DNA of 64,000 nucleotides from Paraglaciecola sp. T6c (GTDB taxonomy: Bacteria; Pseudomonadota; Gammaproteobacteria; Enterobacterales; Alteromonadaceae), in assembly GCF_000014225.1 (NCBI RefSeq), contig NC_008228.1, forward strand, positions 4,526,001-4,590,000, in the 5' to 3' direction. Shown here in pieces: positions 51,790 to 60,002 of the stretch. The notes below the pieces were generated by a model. That model did not search any database. It worked only from the letters and a program-made list of their open reading frames with translations, and was not told the DNA's origin. The position numbers and the translations under genes were made by a program. Numbering within the stretch: position 1 is the first letter of the stretch; each line of letters opens with the position of its first letter.

Positions 51790-53265
51790 TTAAGGATTAT
51801 AATCCGCGTTATTGGCCACAACATCAGCGTTGCCAGTATCAGCTAAGCCACCACCTAATACGCGATATAGAGTAACCCTGTTGACGAGATCTGTTTGGCG
51901 AGTACTAATCAATGTTTGGCTCGCACTGTACATAGTACGCTGCGCCTCTAGTGCATTTTGGAAACTGTCCACGCCACCTTTATACCGCGCAAGTGATAAG
52001 TCATAGCTGCGTGTTGCTGCTGCAACCAATGCCTCTTGTGCATCGAGTTGTTCCTGAATGGTCGCTTTACGCGCTAAGGCATCAGCCACTTCTGAAAACG
52101 CACTTTGAATCGTATATTCATAAGCCGCTAAGAATTTCTGTTTTTGAGCCTGGGTAAACGCCAATTGGGCATCGTTCGCACCGCCAGTGAAAATAGGAAT
52201 GTTCAAACTCGGCGCCAATGTCCAGATTGAGCTTGCGCCACCACTGAAGATATCCGCTAACACCGAGCTTGCTAACCCACCTGTAGCTGTTAACGATAAA
52301 GACGGGAAAAATGCGGCTCTAGCGGCACCGATATCTGCATTTGCTGATTTCAAATCGTGCTCTGCTGAAAGTACATCGGGTCGTTGTAATAACACATCAG
52401 ACGATAGCCCAGCTGGAACATCACTCACGAAATCGGCATCATCCGGTAACGCACTGGGCAACACTGTGGCATCAATTTGCTGACCAACCAATAAGCGCAA
52501 AGCATTGATATCTTGTTCTACTTGGGTGTTGAAACTGGCAATATCAGAGCGAGCTGTATGATATACGGTCTGTGCACTGGCCAAATCAATCTTAGAATCA
52601 ACTCCTAACTCCAAGCGTTTTTGGGTGATCTCCATTGTTTTTTGCGCGTTGGCCGCTGTTTCTTTTGCAAGGCTGAGCAAACTGCTGTCAGATGCAAGCG
52701 TCAACCAAGCATTAGCCACTTCCCCAATTAAGGCAATCTGTGCTGCCTTAGCGGTTTCAGCACTGGCTAAGTAACTTTGCATATCCGCTTCGCTCAAGCT
52801 GCGGTTTTTACCGAATAAGTCAATCTCGTAACCACTCAGACCCGCTTCTGCCTGATACAAGGTTGAAATGTCACCATCAGATGATTTCGCTCGTGTACCA
52901 CTTAATCCTGCAGTTATCTGCGGGTATAGATCTGCTTTTTGAATACGATAGGTAGCACGAGCTGATTCAACGTCAGCCAAAGTTTCACGTAAACTTCTGT
53001 TGCTGCTAAGCGCCAGCTCTATCACTTGGGTTAAGCGAGGCTCGTGAATAAATTGCCTCCAAGGTAACTCAGCCGCTTTTTGCGATGTTAACCCTGACGT
53101 TTGCTCCAGTGTTTTGCTTTGCTGTTGCGCCCAATCGCTCGCTATGGGTAATTCCGAGCGTTCGTAGTCTGGTGCCATCGAGCTACACCCTGCCAATACG
53201 ATGGCACACACCACTGATAATAATGCTTGGCGTATAGTGCCAGAGGTTAACTTAATCACGGGCAT
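51790..53265 (-). CDS. RND efflux outer-membrane factor, NodT/OprM-like lipoprotein
   Basis: A 491-residue TolC-fold outer-membrane lipoprotein with lipobox IVLAGC (Cys near 27), then YERSELPIASDWAQQ and the two OEP repeats (LIGEVANAWLTLASDSSLLS and SAFSEVADALARKATIQEQL). The start is ambiguous. ATG at 53265 overlaps the end of the pump gene by 14 bases; GTG at 53257-53259, with GGAG spaced correctly upstream, is a strong alternative. It is the last gene of the adaptor-pump-channel operon and completes a tripartite efflux system. Confidence 0.9.
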   Translation of the reverse strand: MPVIKLTSGTIRQALLSVVCAIVLAGCSSMAPDYERSELPIASDWAQQQSKTLEQTSGLTSQKAAELPWRQFIHEPRLTQVIELALSSNRSLRETLADVESARATYRIQKADLYPQITAGLSGTRAKSSDGDISTLYQAEAGLSGYEIDLFGKNRSLSEADMQSYLASAETAKAAQIALIGEVANAWLTLASDSSLLSLAKETAANAQKTMEITQKRLELGVDSKIDLASAQTVYHTARSDIASFNTQVEQDINALRLLVGQQIDATVLPSALPDDADFVSDVPAGLSSDVLLQRPDVLSAEHDLKSANADIGAARAAFFPSLSLTATGGLASSVLADIFSGGASSIWTLAPSLNIPIFTGGANDAQLAFTQAQKQKFLAAYEYTIQSAFSEVADALARKATIQEQLDAQEALVAAATRSYDLSLARYKGGVDSFQNALEAQRTMYSASQTLISTRQTDLVNRVTLYRVLGGGLADTGNADVVANNADYNP

Positions 53266-56200
53266 TCTCCATTTTTTTAGTCTCATCATGATAAACAGGG
53301 CGTCTTTTTGAGAAGATCCCGCGAATGATCACAAAGAATAAAGGGACAAAGAAAATCCCGAAAATCGTCGCCGTAAGCGTGCCGCCTAAAATACCGGTAC
53401 CGATTGAAATTCGACTGTTCGCGCCAGCACCAGATGAAATTGCCAACGGCAAAATACCAAACATAAAGGCCAGCGAAGTCATGATGATCGGGCGTAAGCG
53501 AAGCTTAGCGGCTTCAACAGCAGAACCTACTAACGACATACCTTTTTGATAAGACGCTTCAGCAAACTCAACTATGAGTATGGCGTTTTTAGAGGCCAAC
53601 CCTATGGTGGTCAACAAGGCCACTTGAAAGTAAATATCGTTTTCAAGCCCGCGCAGGGTTGAAGCCAGCGCAGCACCCACCACCCCAAGTGGAATAACCA
53701 ATATGACTGATAAAGGCACAGACCAGCTTTCATAGAGTGCAGCAAGGGCTAAGAACACCACCAAAATCGATATCGCATATAACATAGTGGACTGACCGCT
53801 TGAGAGCTTTTCTTGATAAGACAAACCACTCCAAGCGAAGCTTAACTTCCCTTGTCCCACTTCTTGAACTAGTCGCTCTAATTCAGTCATTGCCTGACCT
53901 GAGCTTACGCCGCTGGCGGCTGAGCCTTGTATTTGATACGAAGCAATACCGTTAAAACGTGACAAACTTTGTGGTGCACTAGACCAAGACGAAGTGCTAA
54001 AGGCTGAAAATGACGTCATGGTGGTATCACCATCCGCGTTTTGCCCTCGCACATACCAGTCATTCAAATCTTCTGGTTTAGAGCGGTACTGCGCATCACT
54101 TTCGATATACACCTTTTTCACTCGGCCATCATCGATAAAATCATTTACGTAGGAGCCCGCCCACGCAGCAGTCAAGGTGTTAGACACATCCGCCAGCGAT
54201 AATCCAAGGGACGTCGCTTTGCCGTAATCTATGTCTATTTTTAGTTGAGGGGTGTTACTCAGTGCCCCTTCGCGCACCCCCATCAGCAGCTCACTTTGCC
54301 TTGCAGCGGCCATGAATTGGTCTTTCAAGGTCGTGAGTTCATCTCGACTTGTGCCAGGAGCCGCCTGCAATTCAAAGGTAAAACCATTACTTTGTCCTAA
54401 GCCTTGAATAACAGGCTGCGACAAAGCAAATATACTTGCGTCACGTATTGTGGATAGATTCTTATTCATGCGCCCAATCAGCGCATCAGCACTTTGGTCG
54501 TCTTCAGTTCTATCATCCCATGGTGTTAACGACACAAAGCCCATGCCGGCATTTTGGCCACTACCGGAGAAGTTAAAACCAGAAATACTAAAGACCCGTT
54601 GAATGTCCTCAGACTCATTTTCAAGCAAGTATTGCTCTACCTGCTCAGAGACATCCCGCGTTCTGGATATTGATGCGCCAACAGGCATGTTCACTTGGAA
54701 CATTATGCTGCCTTGGTCTTCTTGGGGTAAGAATCCTGTCGGCATACGTACCACTAATAACCCTAACACCACGATAATAACCCCATACCCTAATACCCAG
54801 CGCACTTTACGGGTAATTATCTTTCCTACCTGGCTGGTATACGACGCCGTTAACTTGTCGAACATACGATTGAAGCGCGCAAAGAAGCCTTTACCTTTAG
54901 AACTATGCTCTTTATGAGTCAGGAAACTGGCACACAACGTAGGGCTCAAGGTCAAGGCCACAATTACTGACAGGGTCATAGATGACACTATCGCGATGGA
55001 GAATTGCTTGTAAATGACCCCTGTTGAGCCGCCAAAAAAGGCCATGGGTAAGAATACCGCTGACAATACCACCGCGATCCCAATCAAAGCACCGCTAATT
55101 TCAGACATAGATTCGATGGTCGCGTCTCGGGGCGAAAGGTTTTTCTCACGCATTAGGCGCTCAACGTTTTCCACCACCACTATGGCATCATCTACCAGCA
55201 AGCCAATAGAGAGCACAATACCAAACATGGTTAAGGTGTTAATTGAAAAGCCAAACGCCGCCAACACGCCAAACGTGCCCAATAATACCACCGGCACTGC
55301 AATGGCGGGGATCAACGTGGCGCGCCAGTTTTGTAGGAACAACCACATAACCAGTACCACCAATACCACGGCTTCGGCCAATGTTTGCACCACTTCACTG
55401 ATAGAGATTTTTATGAAATCCGTACTGTCCCGGGGGAAAGTAACCTCATACCCTTCAGGTAAATTAAGAGCAAGTTCGGCAACTTTGTCTTTGACGCGTG
55501 TGGCGGTATCAAGTGCATTCGCACCGGGTGTTAGCATTACAGCGATACCTGATGCTGGGTGACCGTTTAAGCGCGGTATAGCATCGTAACTTTCACTGCC
55601 AATCTCAACACGTGCTACGTCACCTAAGCGCACACTGGCGCCACTGGCATCTGATTTTAAAATAATATCGCGAAACTGGTCAGGCGTTTCTAACATTGAT
55701 TGCGCAGTTACCGTGGCGTTTAGCTCTTGATTATCAAGGGATGGGACTGCGCCAATTTTACCCGCGGGCACTTGTATGTTTTGCGCTGCAAGTGCAGTGG
55801 TAATATCCGAGGGCATCAATTCATAGGCAGCCAATTTAGTTGGGTCTAGCCAGATACGCATGGCGTACTGTGAGCCAAATACACGGGTGTCTCCTACGCC
55901 ATCTATTCGGGCCAGCGAATCTTCCATACTAGAAGAAATATAATCAGAGATATCAAACGCCGACGCTTTGTCAGTGGTGTCGTATACCGCTGTAACCAAC
56001 AAGAAATCTGTATTGGACTTGGTTACTGTTACCCCTTGAGACTGCACCGATTCGGGCAAGCGCGAGGTCACTTGTTGTACCTTATTCTGTACCTGAACTT
56101 GGGCAAAATCAGCATCTGTGCCCTCTTCAAACGTGACATTTACTGACGCAGAGCCATCAGATGTACTCGAAGATGAGAAATATAGCAGCCCATCTAATCC

Positions 56201-56413
56201 TGTTAATTGCTGCTCTAAAATTTGCGTCACACTGTTTTCAACAGTTTCAGCATCCGCCCCAGTGTAAGTCGTACTTACCGAAATCACGGGGGGGGCTACA
56301 GTAGGATACTGTGCAATAGGCAGCGACATAATCGACGCGATACCCGTAAGCATGATGATAATCGATATAACCCAGGCAAAAACTGGGCGGTCAATAAAGA
56401 AACGTGCAAACAT
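53252..56413 (-). CDS. RND multidrug efflux pump, HAE1 (AcrB/MexB) family
   Basis: A 1,053-residue inner-membrane proton-driven pump. It starts MFARFFIDRPVFAWVISIII and carries the proton-relay Asp pair in IGLLVDDAIVVVENVERLM (near 405), the HAE1-typical LPIAQYPTVAPP near 30-41, and the C-terminal helices with PLAISSGAGANSRISIGTG. Length and motifs match AcrB-type drug pumps. It lies 3 bases after the adaptor gene and overlaps the channel gene, an efflux operon in the usual order. Substrate range is not predictable. Confidence 0.95.
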   Translation of the reverse strand: MFARFFIDRPVFAWVISIIIMLTGIASIMSLPIAQYPTVAPPVISVSTTYTGADAETVENSVTQILEQQLTGLDGLLYFSSSSTSDGSASVNVTFEEGTDADFAQVQVQNKVQQVTSRLPESVQSQGVTVTKSNTDFLLVTAVYDTTDKASAFDISDYISSSMEDSLARIDGVGDTRVFGSQYAMRIWLDPTKLAAYELMPSDITTALAAQNIQVPAGKIGAVPSLDNQELNATVTAQSMLETPDQFRDIILKSDASGASVRLGDVARVEIGSESYDAIPRLNGHPASGIAVMLTPGANALDTATRVKDKVAELALNLPEGYEVTFPRDSTDFIKISISEVVQTLAEAVVLVVLVMWLFLQNWRATLIPAIAVPVVLLGTFGVLAAFGFSINTLTMFGIVLSIGLLVDDAIVVVENVERLMREKNLSPRDATIESMSEISGALIGIAVVLSAVFLPMAFFGGSTGVIYKQFSIAIVSSMTLSVIVALTLSPTLCASFLTHKEHSSKGKGFFARFNRMFDKLTASYTSQVGKIITRKVRWVLGYGVIIVVLGLLVVRMPTGFLPQEDQGSIMFQVNMPVGASISRTRDVSEQVEQYLLENESEDIQRVFSISGFNFSGSGQNAGMGFVSLTPWDDRTEDDQSADALIGRMNKNLSTIRDASIFALSQPVIQGLGQSNGFTFELQAAPGTSRDELTTLKDQFMAAARQSELLMGVREGALSNTPQLKIDIDYGKATSLGLSLADVSNTLTAAWAGSYVNDFIDDGRVKKVYIESDAQYRSKPEDLNDWYVRGQNADGDTTMTSFSAFSTSSWSSAPQSLSRFNGIASYQIQGSAASGVSSGQAMTELERLVQEVGQGKLSFAWSGLSYQEKLSSGQSTMLYAISILVVFLALAALYESWSVPLSVILVIPLGVVGAALASTLRGLENDIYFQVALLTTIGLASKNAILIVEFAEASYQKGMSLVGSAVEAAKLRLRPIIMTSLAFMFGILPLAISSGAGANSRISIGTGILGGTLTATIFGIFFVPLFFVIIRGIFSKRRPVYHDETKKMENARD

Positions 56414-56416
56414 GTT

Positions 56417-57631
56417 TTACACGCCCCCTTTTATAGCAGAAGGTGCAGAAGACGGCGCAGCGGACGAATTTCCTGATTGAGCTGCAACAGCAACCATCTT
56501 ACCGTTACTTTGCATTTGCACTTCTACCGTTTTCACTTCACTGCCGGGGCCAACCTTGCTTGAGCCTTCTACCAATAGTTTGTCGCCCGCCTTCAAACCT
56601 GAGCTGATAAACCATTTGTTACCCACTGCACTGATGGTTTCCACCACGCGCGACTGTACCTTGTTGTCCTCGTCAATGACGTAAGCATAAGCTTCACCTG
56701 CAGGGTTATGGTAAACACCTTGCTGGGGCACGAGAATAGCGTTGTCGTCAACCGCTTCATTAACGCGAGTACGCACAAACATACCTGGCAATAACACACC
56801 GTCAGGGTTAGGGAATTCAGCTCTTAGCGTCACGGCACCTGTTGAAGCGTCAACCGCTACTTCTTGCATTTTCAGCTGGCCTTTTAGCTCGTACTCACTG
56901 CCATCTTCAAGAAGCAGAGAAACATCCGTAGAGCCTTTTTTAATATCTGCTTTGGCTAACAATTGACGTAATTTCAAAATTTCTGTGCTGCTTTTGATCA
57001 TGTCCACATAAATGGGGTCTAATGTACGAATTGTCGACAGGGCCGTCGTTTGTGATGCCGTGACCAATGATCCAGGGGTAACATTTGAAATACCAATCCG
57101 TCCTGAGATGGGTGCTTTTACTTTGCTAAACTCAAGGTTGATGCGCGCTGTTTCTAAAGCAGCTTCGAAACGTTCAATATCTGCTTTTGCTTCTAAATAC
57201 GTTGCATGAGCATCGTCTGCATCTTGTTGCGACACACCTTCAAATTTCAAAAGGTCAGCGAAACGCTGATCTTTGAGCTTGGCGGTTGCAACGGTTGCTT
57301 TAGCACTGTTTAAATTTGCCTTAGCTTCATTGACGGCAGCTTGAAAGGTCGCAGGCTCGATTTGGTATAGAACGTCACCTTCTTCTACGAACTCGCCTTC
57401 AGTAAATAGGCGCTCTTGCATAATACCACCAACCTGGGGACGCACTTCAGCCGTCAACGAGGCTACCACTCTACCTTGCATTTGGGTGTCAATTTTATAC
57501 TCGGTAGGGGTCACGGTGAGATAAGCAACTTCAGTGACACGCCCAGCCTGAGGCTGAGTTGTTTCTTGCTGGCATCCACTTAGCAAGACAGAGGCTAATA
57601 ACAGTCCCCCAATACACGTTAAGTATTTCAT
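56417..57631 (-). CDS. RND periplasmic adaptor lipoprotein (AcrA/MexA-like)
   Basis: A 404-residue membrane-fusion protein with lipobox LLSGC (Cys near 19). Lipoyl halves flank a coiled hairpin (ATFQAAVNEAKANLNSAK ... ADIERFEAALETARINLEFS), followed by beta-barrel and membrane-proximal domains (PISGRIGISNVTPGSLV, EFPNPDGVLLPGMFVRTRV). ATG at 57631 with GAGGAA upstream fits the lipoprotein signal; the open frame from 57730 does not. It is the first gene of the efflux operon. The C-terminus is Ser/Ala/Pro rich. Confidence 0.92.
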   Translation of the reverse strand: MKYLTCIGGLLLASVLLSGCQQETTQPQAGRVTEVAYLTVTPTEYKIDTQMQGRVVASLTAEVRPQVGGIMQERLFTEGEFVEEGDVLYQIEPATFQAAVNEAKANLNSAKATVATAKLKDQRFADLLKFEGVSQQDADDAHATYLEAKADIERFEAALETARINLEFSKVKAPISGRIGISNVTPGSLVTASQTTALSTIRTLDPIYVDMIKSSTEILKLRQLLAKADIKKGSTDVSLLLEDGSEYELKGQLKMQEVAVDASTGAVTLRAEFPNPDGVLLPGMFVRTRVNEAVDDNAILVPQQGVYHNPAGEAYAYVIDEDNKVQSRVVETISAVGNKWFISSGLKAGDKLLVEGSSKVGPGSEVKTVEVQMQSNGKMVAVAAQSGNSSAAPSSAPSAIKGGV

Positions 57632-57754
57632 GGTAAAGCGTTCCTCGTGATAAATTAAAAACGTGAGGCAAAAGACAAACGTTCCATCGATGGATAACCA
57701 TTGAATGTTGTCACTGCCTATAATGGCCAAAATAATAACAAACAGAGGGTTAAG

Positions 57755-57769
57755 GTAGGGTTAACCTAC
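57755..57769. promoter_or_regulatory. Near-palindrome upstream of the efflux operon
   Basis: GTAGG-GTTAA-CCTAC lies about 125 bases upstream of the adaptor start, with a direct repeat of AGGGTTAA beside it (57746 and 57757). It could be an operator, but no local regulator gene is present, so the binding protein is unknown. Confidence 0.3.
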
Positions 57770-57843
57770 ACCAATGAAACGCCCTAAGTGGCAGGAAATA
57801 CAGGGCCTAGAGCAAGGTTAAATGTAAGTAAGTATGTAAAACG

Positions 57844-58122
57844 TTAATGCGCTACACGTTTTGCTAAATAGACATGTAATAAAGCAGTTAAGAGTACATT
57901 AAGCGACAGATAGGCCAGCCAATTTACTACATTAATAGGAAGATTGTTTTGGATGAAAAATACCCAGCTAAGCGAGCAAAGCATGCTCACCCACCCTAGA
58001 ACTGACAGTCGAGTTTTCCCGTGTTTTTTAATTTTTTTCACCCACACAGGCTTCGCATGTTTGTCCATATTGAATGACAAGCACAGCAATGAAAATAACT
58101 GTAAAGCAAAGGCTAACAACAT
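57844..58122 (-). CDS. DUF3325-family small membrane protein
   Basis: A 92-residue protein with three membrane helices (MLLAFALQLFSLLCLSF; VLGWVSMLCSLSWVFFI; WLAYLSLNVLLTALLHVYL) and a basic loop with HAKPVW. It matches DUF3325, usually the last gene of TonB receptor-DUF3649-PepSY iron-uptake operons. ATG at 58122 overlaps the PepSY gene's end by 10 bases; the open frame to 58176 is less likely. Function unknown, presumably a helper of the PepSY protein. Confidence 0.8.
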   Translation of the reverse strand: MLLAFALQLFSLLCLSFNMDKHAKPVWVKKIKKHGKTRLSVLGWVSMLCSLSWVFFIQNNLPINVVNWLAYLSLNVLLTALLHVYLAKRVAH

Positions 58123-59702
58123 GTTTTCTGACCTAAGGTGGTTGCACTTAAACGCGTCTTTGCACGTAACCAACATGCTGTTTTAAGTGAAATAGCGCCA
58201 CAGGTAAGTGTGCACAAACAAAATCCTAAGTAGATGATATTGCCATTCATTAAGGCTTCAAGTAAGCGCGTATGCTCTTGATATACATCGACCAAAGGCA
58301 ATAACAAGCACAAGAAAGCGATGGTAAACAGTTGCTCCTCCCATGCCCTTCGTGAGTCGCGTATGAAACTGTGTAGCAAGCACCCCAACCAGACCCAAAG
58401 AAAAACGTGTACCTCAAGGGCGGCTCGATTTTCGATAGCAATAGGAATGAGCCGATTACCAAGAAAATAGGCACTGATAGCTAACGGCAGTCCGCAGAGC
58501 GTGGCAATATTGAGCCGCTCGACGATGGCATGCCCAGCATGACGTGTTTTTATCTTGGCTAGACGCTTGTTTAGCCAAATGACCAAACCAGTGCCAATAA
58601 GCGCAGTAGATAGAAGACCGAGCAGAAATAATAGCCAGCGCAAACCAATGCCTGCAAAGTGCGCTTCATGCAGACCGAAAAATACTCTTCGTACACTGGC
58701 CGCGGTGCTGACCGGCGGGTAGCCGGTTAAAGCATGACCGGTGAGGGCTGAAAAAACCAAGCGCTCAGTCTGATAAGACAGAGTATGTTCATTAACGCGC
58801 TGAACAATGACACGGCCATTTTCGTTATAAGGTTGCTCAAAGGTAATGACGTCAATTTGATGTTGCCCAGCCCATTGTTGATTCACCTGGGCTTGTATCG
58901 CTGAAAAATCTCGCAATGGCTGAAAACTTGACCCCAGATCAGAAGTGGAAGTTAATGACGACTGTGACGCAGATGCGGATGATACTGGGGCTGTTCGAAC
59001 AGCAGAAACTGGACTTAAACCAGGGCTAAGCGCACGGCTGAGCTGCCTTTCACCACCAGCGTAATGCTCTGCGGCCCAAGGCATGTACATGATCACATAT
59101 ATCATGATACCGCTGGCGCAAATCATGATGCAAAAGGGTATTGTGACAATCCCCGCAAGAGCGTGAAAATCCGTTAAGGTCTTTTGCAACTTGTTAGTAC
59201 GCAAGGTGAAAAAATCGCGAAAGAAGCGTCTGTGGGTAAAAATGCCACTGAACACGGCCACCAACATGAACATAGCCGCAACACCCGCTATGTATCGGCC
59301 GCCATAGCCTCGTAGATGCAGCGTATAGTGAAATACTCGAAAGAAGTTACCCCCTGCAGTTTCTCGGGGGGAAATGACAGATCCAACTTGCGCACCTAAA
59401 TCCAGGCTATGTCTATCACGCCCTTCGCTCCATTGTATGCTCCACTTCTGATTGCGTTCATTCGGCAAATAGATTCGCCATCTGTCGGCGTTTTCGCCTT
59501 TGTCGTGCAACATTGTCAGTGAACGATTAATGGTATTTTTGCTGGTCGCAACGTGCTGCAGTTCAGGCTGCATCCACTGGGTTATTTCCGGATTAAAGTA
59601 ACTTAAGGTACCCGTTAAAAAAATGGTAAATAACAGCCAACCTAAGACTAAACCAGAGTATGTATGTAGCCATATCATGGACTTTCTAAAATCAGGCTTC
59701 AT
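58113..59702 (-). CDS. PepSY-associated transmembrane protein (iron-uptake operon reductase-like)
   Basis: A 529-residue inner-membrane protein. The first helix is in MIWLHTYSGLVLGWLLFTIF, an intracellular-membrane His-bearing signature typical of PepSY-TM proteins (HTYSGL, FHYTLHLRG, HRRFFRDFF, FHALAGIV, HEAHFAGIGLR). There are about eight helices with a large periplasmic loop. These proteins reduce or release iron from siderophores at the inner membrane. ATG at 59702 overlaps the DUF3649 stop (ATGA), so the two are coupled. Confidence 0.87.
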   Translation of the reverse strand: MKPDFRKSMIWLHTYSGLVLGWLLFTIFLTGTLSYFNPEITQWMQPELQHVATSKNTINRSLTMLHDKGENADRWRIYLPNERNQKWSIQWSEGRDRHSLDLGAQVGSVISPRETAGGNFFRVFHYTLHLRGYGGRYIAGVAAMFMLVAVFSGIFTHRRFFRDFFTLRTNKLQKTLTDFHALAGIVTIPFCIMICASGIMIYVIMYMPWAAEHYAGGERQLSRALSPGLSPVSAVRTAPVSSASASQSSLTSTSDLGSSFQPLRDFSAIQAQVNQQWAGQHQIDVITFEQPYNENGRVIVQRVNEHTLSYQTERLVFSALTGHALTGYPPVSTAASVRRVFFGLHEAHFAGIGLRWLLFLLGLLSTALIGTGLVIWLNKRLAKIKTRHAGHAIVERLNIATLCGLPLAISAYFLGNRLIPIAIENRAALEVHVFLWVWLGCLLHSFIRDSRRAWEEQLFTIAFLCLLLPLVDVYQEHTRLLEALMNGNIIYLGFCLCTLTCGAISLKTACWLRAKTRLSATTLGQKTCC

Positions 59703-59980
59703 ACATCACCTAGGGCGTATATTATGACGCCGCACACACTCAAGATTAAACACACATCGCGGCACAGTAAGACACTACTGTTGCGACAAAAACTGATGAT
59801 AATCAACGCAAAATAAAACAAGTAGCTCAGCATAGTGCTAACCATTACCGCTTCATTTTTGTCACATAGGTGACTCAACACTAACAGCGGCACACACGCA
59901 AAACTAAAGGCCACTGAAGCAAGGTAGCCGCCAATAATGGCGACTATCATGCGAAGTGACACATCCAGTTGATGTTTCAT
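59699..59980 (-). CDS. DUF3649-family small membrane protein
   Basis: A 93-residue protein with three membrane helices (about 10-33, 46-64, 72-90). The opening LDVSLRMIVAIIGGYLASVA is the DUF3649 pattern. These proteins are found between TonB siderophore receptors and PepSY proteins and are sometimes called iron transporters without proof. It lies 22 bases after the receptor gene and overlaps the PepSY start by 4 bases. Confidence 0.82.
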   Translation of the reverse strand: MKHQLDVSLRMIVAIIGGYLASVAFSFACVPLLVLSHLCDKNEAVMVSTMLSYLFYFALIIISFCRNSSVLLCRDVCLILSVCGVIIYALGDV

Positions 59981-60002
59981 CAGTAGGGTCGCAACCAGTC
60001 TG